DNA of 22,175 nucleotides from Candidatus Yonathbacteria bacterium CG17_big_fil_post_rev_8_21_14_2_50_43_9 (GCA_002771015.1 PCUO01000005.1:180-22354); one strand, 5' to 3'; counted from the stretch's first letter, positions 13,727 to 22,085 are shown. Translations and numbers: made by a program. The notes: generated by a model from the sequence alone, not told the origin.

Positions 13727-14272
13727 ATGAAAATACAAAATACTAATTCAAGGGGTTTTACATTGATAGAGCTTCTTGTCGTTATTGCAATTATTGGTGC
13801 ACTGTCTGGTGTTGTTTTGCAGTCTCTCAATTCCGCGCGAGTAAAGTCACGCGATACACAAAGGCTCGCGTCTATTGATCAAATTAATAAAGCACTTGAA
13901 CTAGCGGCTACAGGTGGTACAAATTCCCTTCCAGGAGGTGGAAACAACTATTTTTGCGTTGGTTTGACAGCTGATACTTCTCCAACTTGCTCGGTGAGCG
14001 CAACTAAATACTCTGCAACATTAAACACAATAATTACGACTAACCTCGCTGGCACAATACCACGAGATCCTAGGTTCATTAATGGCATCGGCACAGCTTA
14101 TCTTTACAATTCAAATGTAGACCCCGACGGCGCAGGCACAGTACTCACTACAGGAGCTTATCTCTCATGGGTTAAGGAAGCAACAGGAACTAATTGTGGG
14201 CGTGGTAGTGCATATACAGTTGCAGTCACGAACGGAACCCAGTGTTTCCTTCGTATCGGTAACGCAATCTAA
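13727..14272 (+). CDS. Type IV pilin-like protein with prepilin signal, 181 aa
   Basis: This is a secreted, membrane-anchored pilin or pseudopilin. The class III signal is textbook: a short leader ending SRG, cleavage between Gly10 and Phe11 by a prepilin peptidase, then FTLIELLVVIAIIGALSGVV with Glu at mature position 5. The helix continues to about residue 60 (QINKALELA), and the rest is Gly/Thr/Asn-rich with Cys residues that could form a disulfide loop (NNYFCVG...SPTCS, TNCGRG...QCFLRIG). Peptidase and assembly ATPase genes are not in the window. No SD precedes the ATG. The gene is convergent with rodA, their stop codons overlap, and its terminator lies inside rodA. Confidence 0.9.
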   Translation: MKIQNTNSRGFTLIELLVVIAIIGALSGVVLQSLNSARVKSRDTQRLASIDQINKALELAATGGTNSLPGGGNNYFCVGLTADTSPTCSVSATKYSATLNTIITTNLAGTIPRDPRFINGIGTAYLYNSNVDPDGAGTVLTTGAYLSWVKEATGTNCGRGSAYTVAVTNGTQCFLRIGNAI

Positions 14273-15414
14273 ACCCCTAAAAACTCGTGAGAAAGAGCGC
14301 TTCGGTGAGTCGTCCGAGCGCTTTTTTTCATACTTACCAAAAGGCCAAGCGCAACGAATTCTATTAGTAGATGCGATCCGCCAAAGCTCATAAAAGGCAG
14401 AGTCACACCAGTGACTGGCAAAAGGCCTATAGTCACTCCTATGTTCACAACAAAGTGCGAAATAAAAAACACTGCCACTCCTGCGCCGTAAAGCATCTCA
14501 AAATTCGTTGAGCCAACGAGTGCAATCATCAAAATACGGCCTACAATTACAGCAAAAAGTCCGAACAATATTAGCACACCTACGAACCCCCATTCCTCTG
14601 CAAATGCCGAGAATATAAAGTCTGTTTGGTATTCTGGAAGGAATCGCAGGCGTGACTGCGTGCCATACCCTACCCCCTTTCCTGTAATTTGCCCTGAACC
14701 GACAGCAATAGTGGATTGGTACGCATTGTACCCAGCCCCACGAATATCGGACATAGGATGAATAAATGTCATTATGCGCGCCTTTTGAAATGGTTCAAAA
14801 ACCTCAACCCAAAGAGCCCCGAAAGCAACTGCCCCTACAATAAACACAAACGCCAAGTGTTTTTTTGAAACCCCAGACACGAGAATCATCCCAAACCAAA
14901 TGAGGAATATGATCATTGCGGAGCCGAAGTCAGGCTGAAGCAAAACCATAAAAAAAGGAATAAGCGCGTACACTCCTGAAACAATAATGTGTCTAAAATG
15001 CGCTATTTCCACATGGCGACGAGAGAAATATTTAGCGAGTATTAAAATCAAAAGAAGTTTCATCGCGTCTGCCGGCTGGAAGGCAAAAAGTCCAATCTTG
15101 AACCAACTTTGAGCGCCTTTTGCGGTATGCCCAATGCTAAAAAGGATAAGAAGTAACGCGCTTACAACAATAAATAGAGTAACTAGAACATTAGTGCGCT
15201 TTAGCATATCGGTATCGACTTGCGTTGCGAGAAAGAAAGCAAAAATAGCAACAGTGAAGGAAATGAGTTGTTTTTCAAAAAAGAGGTTTTCGCCAATAAA
15301 CGCATTCATCGTTAAAAGCCCAAAAAAGACAATGGCAAAACAGGCCAAAATAAGCACCCAATCAATGGATGCTTTCCTAGAAAAAATTTCACTGACGAGT
15401 TTCAGTACTTGCAT
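14269..15414 (-). CDS. rodA: RodA, SEDS-family peptidoglycan glycosyltransferase
   Basis: A polytopic membrane enzyme that polymerises lipid II into glycan strands during cell elongation. The 381-aa product has about ten membrane helices. Family blocks are clear: LLQPDFGSAMIIFLIWFGM (the conserved QPD-x-G-x-A), YQSTIAVGSGQITGKG, GTQSRLRFLPEYQTDFIFSA with FAEEWGFVG, and TGVTLPFMSFGGSHLL near the C-terminus. The wording of the QS-IA-GSG and LPE-TDFIF blocks fits RodA better than FtsW. The length is typical. The partner transpeptidase is not in the window. The start lies after TAATATAAA and a short leader without SD. The end overlaps the convergent pilin stop by 4 nt. Confidence 0.9.
   Translation of the reverse strand: MQVLKLVSEIFSRKASIDWVLILACFAIVFFGLLTMNAFIGENLFFEKQLISFTVAIFAFFLATQVDTDMLKRTNVLVTLFIVVSALLLILFSIGHTAKGAQSWFKIGLFAFQPADAMKLLLILILAKYFSRRHVEIAHFRHIIVSGVYALIPFFMVLLQPDFGSAMIIFLIWFGMILVSGVSKKHLAFVFIVGAVAFGALWVEVFEPFQKARIMTFIHPMSDIRGAGYNAYQSTIAVGSGQITGKGVGYGTQSRLRFLPEYQTDFIFSAFAEEWGFVGVLILFGLFAVIVGRILMIALVGSTNFEMLYGAGVAVFFISHFVVNIGVTIGLLPVTGVTLPFMSFGGSHLLIEFVALGLLVSMKKSARTTHRSALSHEFLGV
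14296..14328 (+). terminator. Pilin-gene terminator embedded in the rodA coding region
   Basis: AGCGCT-t-CGG (14296-14305) / CCG-AGCGCT (14314-14322) followed by seven T. It is 24 nt after the pilin stop and antisense to the last codons of rodA. Confidence 0.7.
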
Positions 15415-15432
15415 TTTGAGCTTGTGTTTATA

Positions 15433-15576
15433 TTACAACTTTAAGCGAGGGTGTCTCTTGTGCGGGAAATTACGATTGTGTCTACACTGGCACGAGGACG
15501 ATTTATCAAAATCGCTCTTGGATCCTTTCTAGTAATAAAATATCCGTACCACGCGCAAGACGACCCCGAGCGTTCT
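15433..15576 (-). repeat. Repeat family C, copy 2
   Basis: It shares both ends with 10391-10510: CAACTTT-aa-GCGAGGG-TG-CTCTTGTGCGGG on the left, CCGTACC-CGC-CAAGAC-CCCGAGC on the right, and GGCACGAGGA and TTTCTAG inside. It is about 25 bp longer because of a small internal hairpin (CGATTT...AAATCG). It abuts the stop of the vWA gene and precedes rodA. Confidence 0.7.
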
Positions 15577-16977
15577 TTACTCCTTAAAAACCGCCTGTGG
15601 CGTAACTATAATTTCCGTGATAAAGTTTTCTGGCTTGCACACTGTTTCAGAAATTTTTTTATAAACATTCTGCAAACTATCCGCGGTTGGAGCATTAAAA
15701 TACTGTGTTGGACTTGATGAAATACGGTCACGCAGGAACGCTTCATTTATACCATTTCCAAGACCTATCGCATAGATTTGTATGCCACTCGCCTTGGCCC
15801 CTTCTGTGGCTTTTACTGCGTAGTCTTCCGCGTAGGATTTATTATTAGGATTTAATGGATCAAGCGGACGATTTGATATTCCGTCTGTAAGAGCCACGAT
15901 AACCTGTTTTGCGTCCTTTGTATGATTTGCGCCTTTAAGCTCGCTAATCGCAGCGATTAAGGCGTCCCCTAGATTTGTGTACTGGAGCGACCCTTTTTCA
16001 ATTTCAATCCTTGTGGTAGCTTTTTTTGCCGCATCGTGGTTTGTAGAAAGCTCGTGATCGATTGGTATTGTCGCAGTACCAGCAAATGACACAATTCCAA
16101 CCTTATCGACCATGTCAGCAGAGTTAATGTAAGTATTCACTGCATTTTTTGCTGTAGTAAGCGGTTCTGGCGGAATCTTGCCACCTATGTTCATACTTCC
16201 TGAACGGTCAAACACGAGAATTGTGTCAACAGGAGACGTGCACATTCCCCCTTGTGGATGCTTGGTAAATCGCTTATGCCATACGAAAAAAATGTCCTGC
16301 TCTCCTCCTTTGGGTATGCGATTAACATATGTTTTAGATATTGCAATAGGGTTGCGAAGTGGGTCGTAAATAATTGCGCCAAGTGTTAGCTTTGAGACTT
16401 CGTTTACCTTGTCGGTATTTACGAGTACAGCGTTGAAACGGGGTTCAGTATCAACGTTCTTAAGATTTTGATTTTTTGTTACCACTGTTGATTGGACTTG
16501 GCTTGCCTTTGTCCACCTCATAAGATCGCCTGAGTCAAAAGATACTTCTGTGCGATCTGGTATGCCAGAAAATATTACCCCAGTTTCAAATATTAAATGG
16601 GCGTATAGCGGGATAAGGTCTATAGTTCCCTTCCTTTCAGCAATGACTACCCCGTTGCTATCAAAAACTCTGGCTGTGTAGTGAGCGTTTTTTATTCCAG
16701 CATTTTGGTTAATGTTTTCCACATATGCGCCTATGTCGTATCCTCCGTTGGTAGAAAAAGTTTTTGCCCATACTATACGAGGAGCCTTTACGTCCACGGC
16801 GCACATGAGCGCGCAACCACCCCCGCAATCAACGCCCGCCTCGGTACCATTTTGCTTCTGGTCAAAACAGGTAGGAGCCTTATAAAAAAGCAGGTACGTT
16901 GGGTATGATACAAGTAAAATAATAATAGTCGTAAATCCGACTGCGTAAAAAATCTTTCGTCTTTGAGACCATTCCAT
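15577..16977 (-). CDS. Membrane-anchored von Willebrand factor A domain protein, 466 aa
   Basis: An N-terminal anchor (about 9-31, IFYAVGFTTIIILLVSYPTYL) is followed by a Cys-rich segment, CFDQKQNGTEAGVDCGGGCALMC, of a type I know from CPR proteins. A beta-rich domain follows, then a vWA domain from about residue 250. The metal-binding (MIDAS) motif is complete: DRSGS in LVFDRSGSMNIG, a Thr in YTNLGDAL, and an Asp in VALTDGISN. It probably sits outside the membrane as an adhesion or complex-building protein. The frame opens at 17058, but that part overlaps the 5S terminator. ATG 16977 is preferred because TATTAT ends 7 nt before it and the anchor follows. ATG 16986 lies inside that box. Confidence 0.88.
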   Translation of the reverse strand: MEWSQRRKIFYAVGFTTIIILLVSYPTYLLFYKAPTCFDQKQNGTEAGVDCGGGCALMCAVDVKAPRIVWAKTFSTNGGYDIGAYVENINQNAGIKNAHYTARVFDSNGVVIAERKGTIDLIPLYAHLIFETGVIFSGIPDRTEVSFDSGDLMRWTKASQVQSTVVTKNQNLKNVDTEPRFNAVLVNTDKVNEVSKLTLGAIIYDPLRNPIAISKTYVNRIPKGGEQDIFFVWHKRFTKHPQGGMCTSPVDTILVFDRSGSMNIGGKIPPEPLTTAKNAVNTYINSADMVDKVGIVSFAGTATIPIDHELSTNHDAAKKATTRIEIEKGSLQYTNLGDALIAAISELKGANHTKDAKQVIVALTDGISNRPLDPLNPNNKSYAEDYAVKATEGAKASGIQIYAIGLGNGINEAFLRDRISSSPTQYFNAPTADSLQNVYKKISETVCKPENFITEIIVTPQAVFKE

Positions 16978-16984
16978 ACGGAAC

Positions 16985-16990
16985 ATAATA
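16985..16990 (-). promoter_or_regulatory. -10 box of the vWA gene
   Basis: TATTAT followed by 7 nt and ATG 16977. The -35 is weak. The box decides the start codon. Confidence 0.5.
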
Positions 16991-17015
16991 CCACGCAACA
17001 ACGAAAAAAGAGAAC

Positions 17016-17055
17016 AAAAAAGCTCCGGACTTTTTAAAAAGGCCGGAGCTTTTTT
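17016..17055 (-). terminator. Terminator of the 23S-tRNA-5S unit
   Basis: A 40-nt near-palindrome: AAAAAAGCTCCGG-a-CTTTTT / AAAAAG-g-CCGGAGCTTTTTT. It is 27 nt after the 5S 3' end on the minus strand and ends in a T-run in both directions. Confidence 0.85.
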
Positions 17056-17081
17056 CACTTTTTTCCGATTGAATCCTTAGT

Positions 17082-17187
17082 TCTGGCGGCAAGCTACTTT
17101 CCCCTTGCGAGTATCATCGCCGCAACTGCGCTTAACTTCTGAGTTCGGAATGAGATCAGGTGTGACCACAGCGCCAAACCACCAGAA
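17082..17187 (-). rRNA. rrf: 5S ribosomal RNA
   Basis: The minus strand reads CTGGTGGTTTGGCGCTGTGG at the start and carries the conserved CCGAACTCAGAAGTTAAGC core, ending CTTGCCGCCAG. The ends pair as helix I. Flanking sequences CGATTGAAT and ATTCAATCG extend the stem for processing. The length is about 106 nt, slightly short but normal. End coordinates are approximate. Confidence 0.93.
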
Positions 17188-17224
17188 CTAAATATTCAAT
17201 CGTGTTTTTTTGTTTTTGTACATC

Positions 17225-17246
17225 ACCATTTCATTACTGAAATGGT
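17225..17246 (-). repeat. Hairpin overlapping the tRNA-like CCA end
   Basis: ACCATTTCA-TTAC-TGAAATGGT, a 9-bp perfect stem. On the minus strand the CCA of the tRNA-like gene is its first bases, so the unprocessed 3' end would be paired. Confidence 0.7.
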
Positions 17247-17435
17247 CGGGATGGATGGATTCGAACCACCGACCTCTCACTCTGTCGCGCAATTTCCCTG
17301 CCTTCCTCCATCTTTCTACAGAAGTTTCAGCAAAAGCTGAAAAGGGTTGTGGTCCGCGAAGACCGGCGACACGAAACAAGTGCTCTACCATCCTAACTGT
17401 GCGAAGCACTGCAAGATTTCCTGAGCTACATCCCG
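17243..17435 (-). tRNA. tRNA-like gene (Pro-type acceptor) with D-loop and anticodon-loop insertions
   Basis: Minus strand: acceptor CGGGATG pairs with CATCCCG, followed by A and an encoded CCA; T-arm GGTGG-TTCGAAT-CCATC; variable region AGGTC; D-stem GCTC/GAGC. The C1-G72 pair with A73 is a proline tRNA feature. The D-loop is enlarged by about 24-29 nt containing the hairpin GTGC-TTC-GCAC. After CTTGTTTCG the anticodon loop is interrupted by about 90 nt closed by TGTCGC/GCGACA and holding TTTCAGC-TTTT-GCTGAAA. The best anticodon stem (CUUGU/GUGAG) has three G-U pairs, and the anticodon cannot be fixed (CGG is a guess). It is either a split or intron-bearing tRNA or a decayed one. It sits between 23S and 5S. 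Confidence 0.6.
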
Positions 17436-17482
17436 ATGTGTGTAGACATACGATAAACAACTTTGGTAAAAATAATTATTCT

Positions 17483-17500
17483 GAACAAATAATGATTGTG
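17483..17500 (-). other. 3' half of the pre-23S processing stem
   Basis: GAACAAATAATGATTGTG is exactly complementary to 22044-22061. The 18-bp stem brings the two ends of 23S together. Confidence 0.85.
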
Positions 17501-17720
17501 ATTTTCAAATTCCCACCAGGAATCGGCGTATTAGTACTCCTCTGCTGAAACGATTACTCGTCTTACACATAGAGCCTATCAACGTAATCATCTCTTACGG
17601 GCCTCAAACGAATTCTGATCTTGGGGTTGGCTTCCCTCTTAGATGCTTTCAGAGGTTATCCATTCCCGACATAGCTACGCTGCGGTGCCCTTGGCAGGAC
17701 AGCAGCCACACCAGAGGTCA

Positions 17721-17751
<31 letters not shown>

Positions 17752-17896
17752 ATCCCCTCAAAATTCAACGCCTGCAGAAGATAGGAGACCAACCTGTCTC
17801 ACGACGGTTTGAACCCAGCTCACGTATCTTTTTAATTGGCGAACAGCCAAACCCTTGGAAGCTTCTCCACCTCCAGGATAAGATGAGCCGACATCG

Positions 17897-18265
17897 CTGT
17901 CGTATTTGTCTCGCATTACTGCGAGGATCGGACTATATCTTCACCCTCTCGATCAAAAGAGGCGTTGGCGTATTAGCTATGATTTTCTCATAACTCCGTC
18001 ACTTTGTTAGTTGCATCTCTACGCGCTAACGTGACAAGTCTCTACAGGGTTATACGTATAATCACATCCACAAAGGATGTAGCAGCTCTCTAAAAATTTA
18101 GAGTGATCGCTTTCTTACACGCAAACTTCCCACGGTATTGCCCATTTATTGTTCATGCAAATGGGTTTCACCGTTATAAGCCAAGATTTCTTGTTTATAT
18201 ATTATTTATTGACGATTATAAATTTGTCGCTACAGGATTACTCCTGACGCACCCCGATTATGTTA
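17897..18265 (-). ncRNA. Group I intron in 23S at E. coli position 2500
   Basis: This 369-nt intron interrupts the peptidyl transferase region after U2500. P1 is exact: exon GCACCU with intron GGGUGC, ending in the required U-G pair, and P10 is intron AUCG with 3' exon CGAU. The intron ends in G. Core elements are present: P3 UUGGC/GCCAA, the CAAUACCGUGGGAAG block, the P7/S element GAAGAUAUAGUCC, P8 CCUCU/AGAGG, P9 CUCGCA-GUAA-UGCGAG, and a P7.1/P7.2-like pair of hairpins (AGUUAUGA-GAAA-UCAUAGCU) that suggests subgroup IA. It encodes no homing endonuclease. Confidence 0.9.
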
Positions 18266-18835
18266 AGGTGCCGAACTCTGCCGTCGATATGAACTCTTGG
18301 GCAGAACTAGCCTGTTATCCCCGTGGTAGCTTTTATCCGTTAATCTTCGACCGCATCTAAAGCGTGTCGTCGGTTCACTATGCTCTGCTTTCGCACCTGC
18401 TCGACATGTCCGTCTTGCAGTTAAGCCCTCTTTTGCCATTACGCTATCGGCACGGTTTCCATTCGCGCCTAGAGGACCTTAATAGACTCCTCCGTTACCT
18501 TTTAGGAGGAGAGCGCCCCACTCAAACTACCCGCCAAATACTGTCTCCGTAAGTTTTTTCCTTACAGATTAGAACATGCCTCAATTAAGGGTGGTATTTC
18601 ACTGTTGGCTCGACGACCACCGAAACGGTCGCTTCAAAGCCTCCCACCTATGCTACGCAGAAACAAAACATGTTCAATATTAAGCTATAGTAAAGCTCAC
18701 GGGGTCTTTTCGTCTATCTGCAGGTAACCGGCATCTTCACCGGTATTGTATTTTCACCGAGCTGCTTCTCGAGACAGTTTCCCACTCATTACGCCATTCG
18801 TGCACGTCTGAACTTACCAGACAAGGAATTACGCT

Positions 18836-19038
18836 CAACTATTCCTCTCAGTTGGACTCTATCTTTACCCTCTTCCTTAAAAGTAGGGTCCATGACGTTG
18901 GTCTCTCGTTTATCATGATTGGACTAACACACATTACTGCGTGCCAGGTAGCTTAAACATGTAATGAATTTAAATTAATTGTTTACTTTTTTCTATAACA
19001 GTCCTAGTCCTTCCCTGCTCATCATTGATAAGCAGGGA
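18836..19038 (-). ncRNA. Small group I-like intron in 23S at E. coli position 1931
   Basis: A 203-nt insertion splits CCUAAGGU | AGCGUAAUUCC just after helix 69. The upstream exon ends in U and the insert ends in G, as group I requires. Near its 3' end it carries AGAGGGUAAAGAUAGAGUCC, almost the same as AGAGGGUGAAGAUAUAGUCC of the intron at 2500 (P8 and S element). P1 is not clear. The insert opens with a 13-bp hairpin (19012-19038), followed by a 14-nt complement of the upstream exon (18993-19006 with 19043-19056). It is short for a group I intron, and the class is probable rather than certain. Confidence 0.65.
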
Positions 19039-19073
<35 letters not shown>

Positions 19074-19106
19074 CAGGGCTTATACAAGCCAGCACCGAGC
19101 ACCATG

Positions 19107-19158
19107 CTTTCAAATAGAACCACTGAACAAAAATATTCAACGAAATTCTACTTAACTT
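19107..19158 (-). other. Insertion in 23S helix 68 closed by the shared stem
   Basis: CCGAGCACCATG (19095-19106) / CATGGTGCTCGG (19159-19170) encloses 52 nt of AT-rich sequence. The stem continues outward by G-U pairs. Its first ten bases equal those in 16S helix 6 and in the 23S leader. Confidence 0.8.
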
Positions 19159-19318
19159 CATGGTGCTCGGCACCACCCGTATTTAACCTTCTGGCATTGG
19201 TCAGGCGTCACCCCATATACATCCTCTTACGAGTTCGCATGGAGCTGTGTTTTTGGTAAACAGTTGGCAGGAAATCTTTCGCTGCGGCCTCCACCACTTT
19301 ATTTTCAAAGCGGTGCTA

Positions 19319-19473
19319 CATCATTTCTCATAAAATGCTTCGCTTAGCTTCAGGGAAATTTCTAGCGAGACGAAGAGAAAAATTTGACTCGAACCGAGGT
19401 TCGAATAAAATTTTTCTCAAAGTCACAGCAGAAATTTACTGATGATATGCGAAATGATTTTTGAGAGATGATG
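19319..19473. repeat. Repeat family B, copy 2, inside the helix 63 insertion
   Basis: The outer arms CATCATTTCTCA (19319-19330) / TGAGAGATGATG (19462-19473) continue into partly paired sequence. The core at 19366-19440 resembles 3187-3270 (GCGAGACGAA, AGAAAAATT, TTTCTCAAAGTC, GCAG). Confidence 0.65.
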
Positions 19474-19765
19474 TCTAAGTCCTAGAAAAATTAGTCAACA
19501 TTTTTGTATTTGATACGATCTATGATTATGAGTTTCATAGAATGGAGAGAGTTCATGGTTAACCTTCGAATCGATCTAATTACGATCTTTTAGTCTATGC
19601 GGTTTCCCGTCTGACAAGATTATTCAAAGAAATAGTGGATGGTAGCACCCAACGAAGTTGACACCTGAGTGTCGTTTGATTCTTGCGAATCTTATCTTCT
19701 CTATTTAAATCCAGAATCCCCCCTCTACGAAACCCACAATCACTCACTTTCTCAAATACTTTTTT

Positions 19766-19795
19766 GTGTTTAGTATCAGCTCTGATACTAAACAC
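19766..19795. repeat. Perfect 14-bp inverted repeat in the helix 63 insertion
   Basis: GTGTTTAGTATCAG-CT-CTGATACTAAACAC. Confidence 0.9.
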
Positions 19796-19963
19796 GGTCT
19801 CGATACACTCAATTCTTCGGACTCCATCACTATTGCATAAGCATTGATTAAATTGCTTTAGTTGCGAGGCGGGGAGAATTTTTTACGACCAAGATGTACA
19901 AGTGTACATTGCGTGGAGGAAAAAATTCTTCTCAACGATGCAAATAAAAGCAGGGTTACCTCT

Positions 19964-20033
19964 TATATTAGCTCCTCGGCTTGGAAATGAAAAAATACCT
20001 TTTCATTTCTCTCGCTCTACGTCGCTAATGAAG
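19964..20033. repeat. Repeat family A, copy 2, inside the helix 63 insertion
   Basis: Matches 6837-6907 at both ends (TATATTAGCTCCTCGGCT ... TCTCTCGCTCTACGTCGC). The middle differs by a few bases. Confidence 0.75.
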
Positions 20034-20713
20034 TAATTTTATCTATGCGTCTTTAAAGACAAAGTGGTGGAGGCAAGCCTTATCCCGAAGTTACGGCTGC
20101 TTTTTTGCCGAGTTCCTTGAGAAGCAATCACTCGTTCGCCTTAGTCTACTCGACTCGAGCACCTGTGTCGGTTTTAGGTACGGTTTTTTATTTGTTATGC
20201 TTAGAAGCTTTTCTCGGAAAATTGCTTTGCCTTATCTGCACTGGGCGAACCCATGCATTTCTGCTTCACTTGCGGTCGGTATTAAAACCAGACTCCCGGA
20301 TTTACCTAAGAGTCACACTGATGACACAAACGCAAATCCAATAATGCGCAAGACATACTAACCTTCGTCACTCCATCGCACAAATAAAAAGTTAGGGAAT
20401 ATTAACCCTATGTCCATCGGCTTCAGCTTTCGCTATAACCTTAGGCCCGACTAACCCTTCGCTGATCAACATCGCAAAGGAAACCTTGCTCTTACGGCGT
20501 GCGGGGATCTCACCCGCATTGTGGTTACTTGTGCCAACATTCTCACTTCATGCCGCTCCAGAGTTGCTCACACTTCTCCTTCAGCGCAGACATGAACGCT
20601 CTCCTACCGCTCCAGTCACCCTACGGGCGACCAGAACCCTCAGTTTCGGTACTACGCTTAGTCCCGATTATCTTCGGTGCAGAGTCTCTTAGTGAGTGAG
20701 CTGTTACGCTTTC

Positions 20714-20745
<32 letters not shown>

Positions 20746-20885
20746 TCACTGTCTGAGAAACTCCACCTCCTTAAGTACACTTAGCGTAAATTTTGGGACC
20801 TTAACTTGAGATCAGGGCTGTTTCCCTTTTGACCGACGGAGCTTCGCCCCCGTAGTCTTACTGCCTAGTATTTGGGCCCACCACA

Positions 20886-21016
20886 CAACAATCTTTTCTG
20901 CTACAACTTAAAATTTTTGCTACAAATCATTCATCGCTCGTCGCCTATGCTCGCATAGGCTCATCACGCTTCATGATTTCCGCTAAAAATTTTCGTTTCG
21001 CAACGAAAAATTATTA
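20886..21016 (-). other. 131-nt insertion in 23S domain II
   Basis: Closed by GGCCCACCACA (20875-20885) / TGTGGTGGGCC (21017-21027). It holds nested hairpins (GCCTATG-CTCG-CATAGGC, TTTTCGTT-TCGC-AACGAAAA) and a family B core at 20909-20994 on the minus strand. Confidence 0.8.
20909..20994 (-). repeat. Repeat family B, copy 4, inside the domain II insertion
   Basis: On the minus strand it reads AAAATTTTTAGCGGAA...AAGC-TGA...CGACGAGCGATG...TTTGTAGCAAAAATTTT, aligning from end to end with 11895-11978. Confidence 0.65.
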
Positions 21017-21478
21017 TGTGGTGGGCCTATCTCTGGTATTCGGAGTTTGATAGGACTGACGAGATTGCTCCCTGTTCAGTCCTTCCAGTGCTCTACCCCC
21101 AGAGGGTACGCTAGACGCTATGCCTAAACATATTTCGGAGAGAACCAGCTATTACCAGATTCGATTAGCTTTTCACTCCTTACCACAAGTCATCCGATGG
21201 TGTCGCACGGCCAACCGGTTCGGGCCTCCATCTGTATTTCTACAAACTTCACCCTGCTCATGGTAAGCTCATCTGGCTTCGGGTCTAATGCATACAACAA
21301 ACGCGCTATTCACACTCGGTTTCCCTAAGGCTCCACCCGACAAGGGCTTAGCCACGCTGTATACATTAACTCGTTGGCTCATTCTTCAATAGGCACGCCG
21401 TCACCCCCCACCACGAGTGGTGGGGGGCTCCGACTCCTTGTAAGCATATGGTTTCAGTTCTATTTCACTCCCCTCACC

Positions 21479-21523
<45 letters not shown>

Positions 21524-22043
21524 TTCTAAGAGTATTTAGCCTTACCAGTTAGTTCTGGTAGATTCCCCCGAGCTATTCGTGTCTCGAAGTACTCAAGAAC
21601 AAAGACAAAGAAGATGTAAGGTTTTCGTTTACTGGGCTATCACCGTCTAGGGCTATGCTTTCCAGCATATTCAACTAACATTACATTTTGTAACTCCTCT
21701 CGTATAAATACGACGTCTCTGCCTTACAACCCCTACTATAAATAGTAGGTTTGGGCTATTTCCGTTTCGCTCGCCGCTACTCAGGAAATGTTCCGCCATT
21801 CGGCGGCTTTTTTTATTTTCCTCCAGGTACTGAGATGTTTCACTTCCCTGGGTATACTCCTACATTTAAATGTAGGTCATAACCTATTACGGTTATGGGG
21901 TTTCCCCATTCAGAAATCTCCGGATCAAAGGTTGCTAGGCACCTCCCCGAAGCTTATCGCAGCCATGCTACGTCTTTCATCGCCTCTTAGAACCAAGGCA
22001 TCCACCATATGCTCTTATATTTCCTGTTAGGAAATTTAAAAAC

Positions 22044-22061
22044 CACAATCATTATTTGTTC
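22044..22061 (-). other. 5' half of the pre-23S processing stem
   Basis: CACAATCATTATTTGTTC on the plus strand, the exact complement of 17483-17500. Confidence 0.85.
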
Positions 22062-22085
22062 CCGAGCACCAATACTGGTGCTCGG
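22062..22085 (-). other. Leader hairpin with the shared rRNA-insertion stem
   Basis: CCGAGCACCA-ATAC-TGGTGCTCGG, directly upstream of the pre-23S stem. It has the same ten-base arms as the insertions in 16S helix 6 and 23S helix 68. Further upstream in the leader lies CCTCACC/GGTGAGG (about 22090-22113). Nothing else is recognised up to the window end. Confidence 0.85.

Larger units (their letters stand above)
19301..20060 (-). other. 760-nt insertion in 23S helix 63
   Basis: It is closed by a perfect 14-bp stem GCCTCCACCACTTT (19287-19300) / AAAGTGGTGGAGGC (20061-20074), in the domain IV helix between the conserved GUUUACCAAAAACACAG and CUUCGGGAUAAGG blocks. It contains a family B repeat (19319-19473), a perfect 14-bp inverted repeat (19766-19795), an AT-rich hairpin holding ATGTACA-AG-TGTACAT (about 19874-19934) and a family A repeat (19964-20033). 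No group I or group II core is recognised. A 66-codon frame (minus, 19595-19795) starts inside the inverted repeat and has no recognisable domain, so I do not call it a gene. Confidence 0.8.

Noticed and set aside
15577..17058. Longer form of the vWA protein starting at 17058
   Set aside because: The extra 27 residues would be encoded by the 5S terminator hairpin, and a -10 box sits just before ATG 16977.
17188..17460. 90-codon frame over the 23S-5S spacer
   Set aside because: It contains the translated tRNA T-arm and acceptor (GRWFESIHP), a well-known false protein.
19595..19795. 66-codon frame inside the 23S helix 63 insertion, considered as a homing endonuclease or an S23-type protein
   Set aside because: No LAGLIDADG, GIY-YIG or HNH motif, no four-helix S23 pattern, and its start lies within a perfect inverted repeat.
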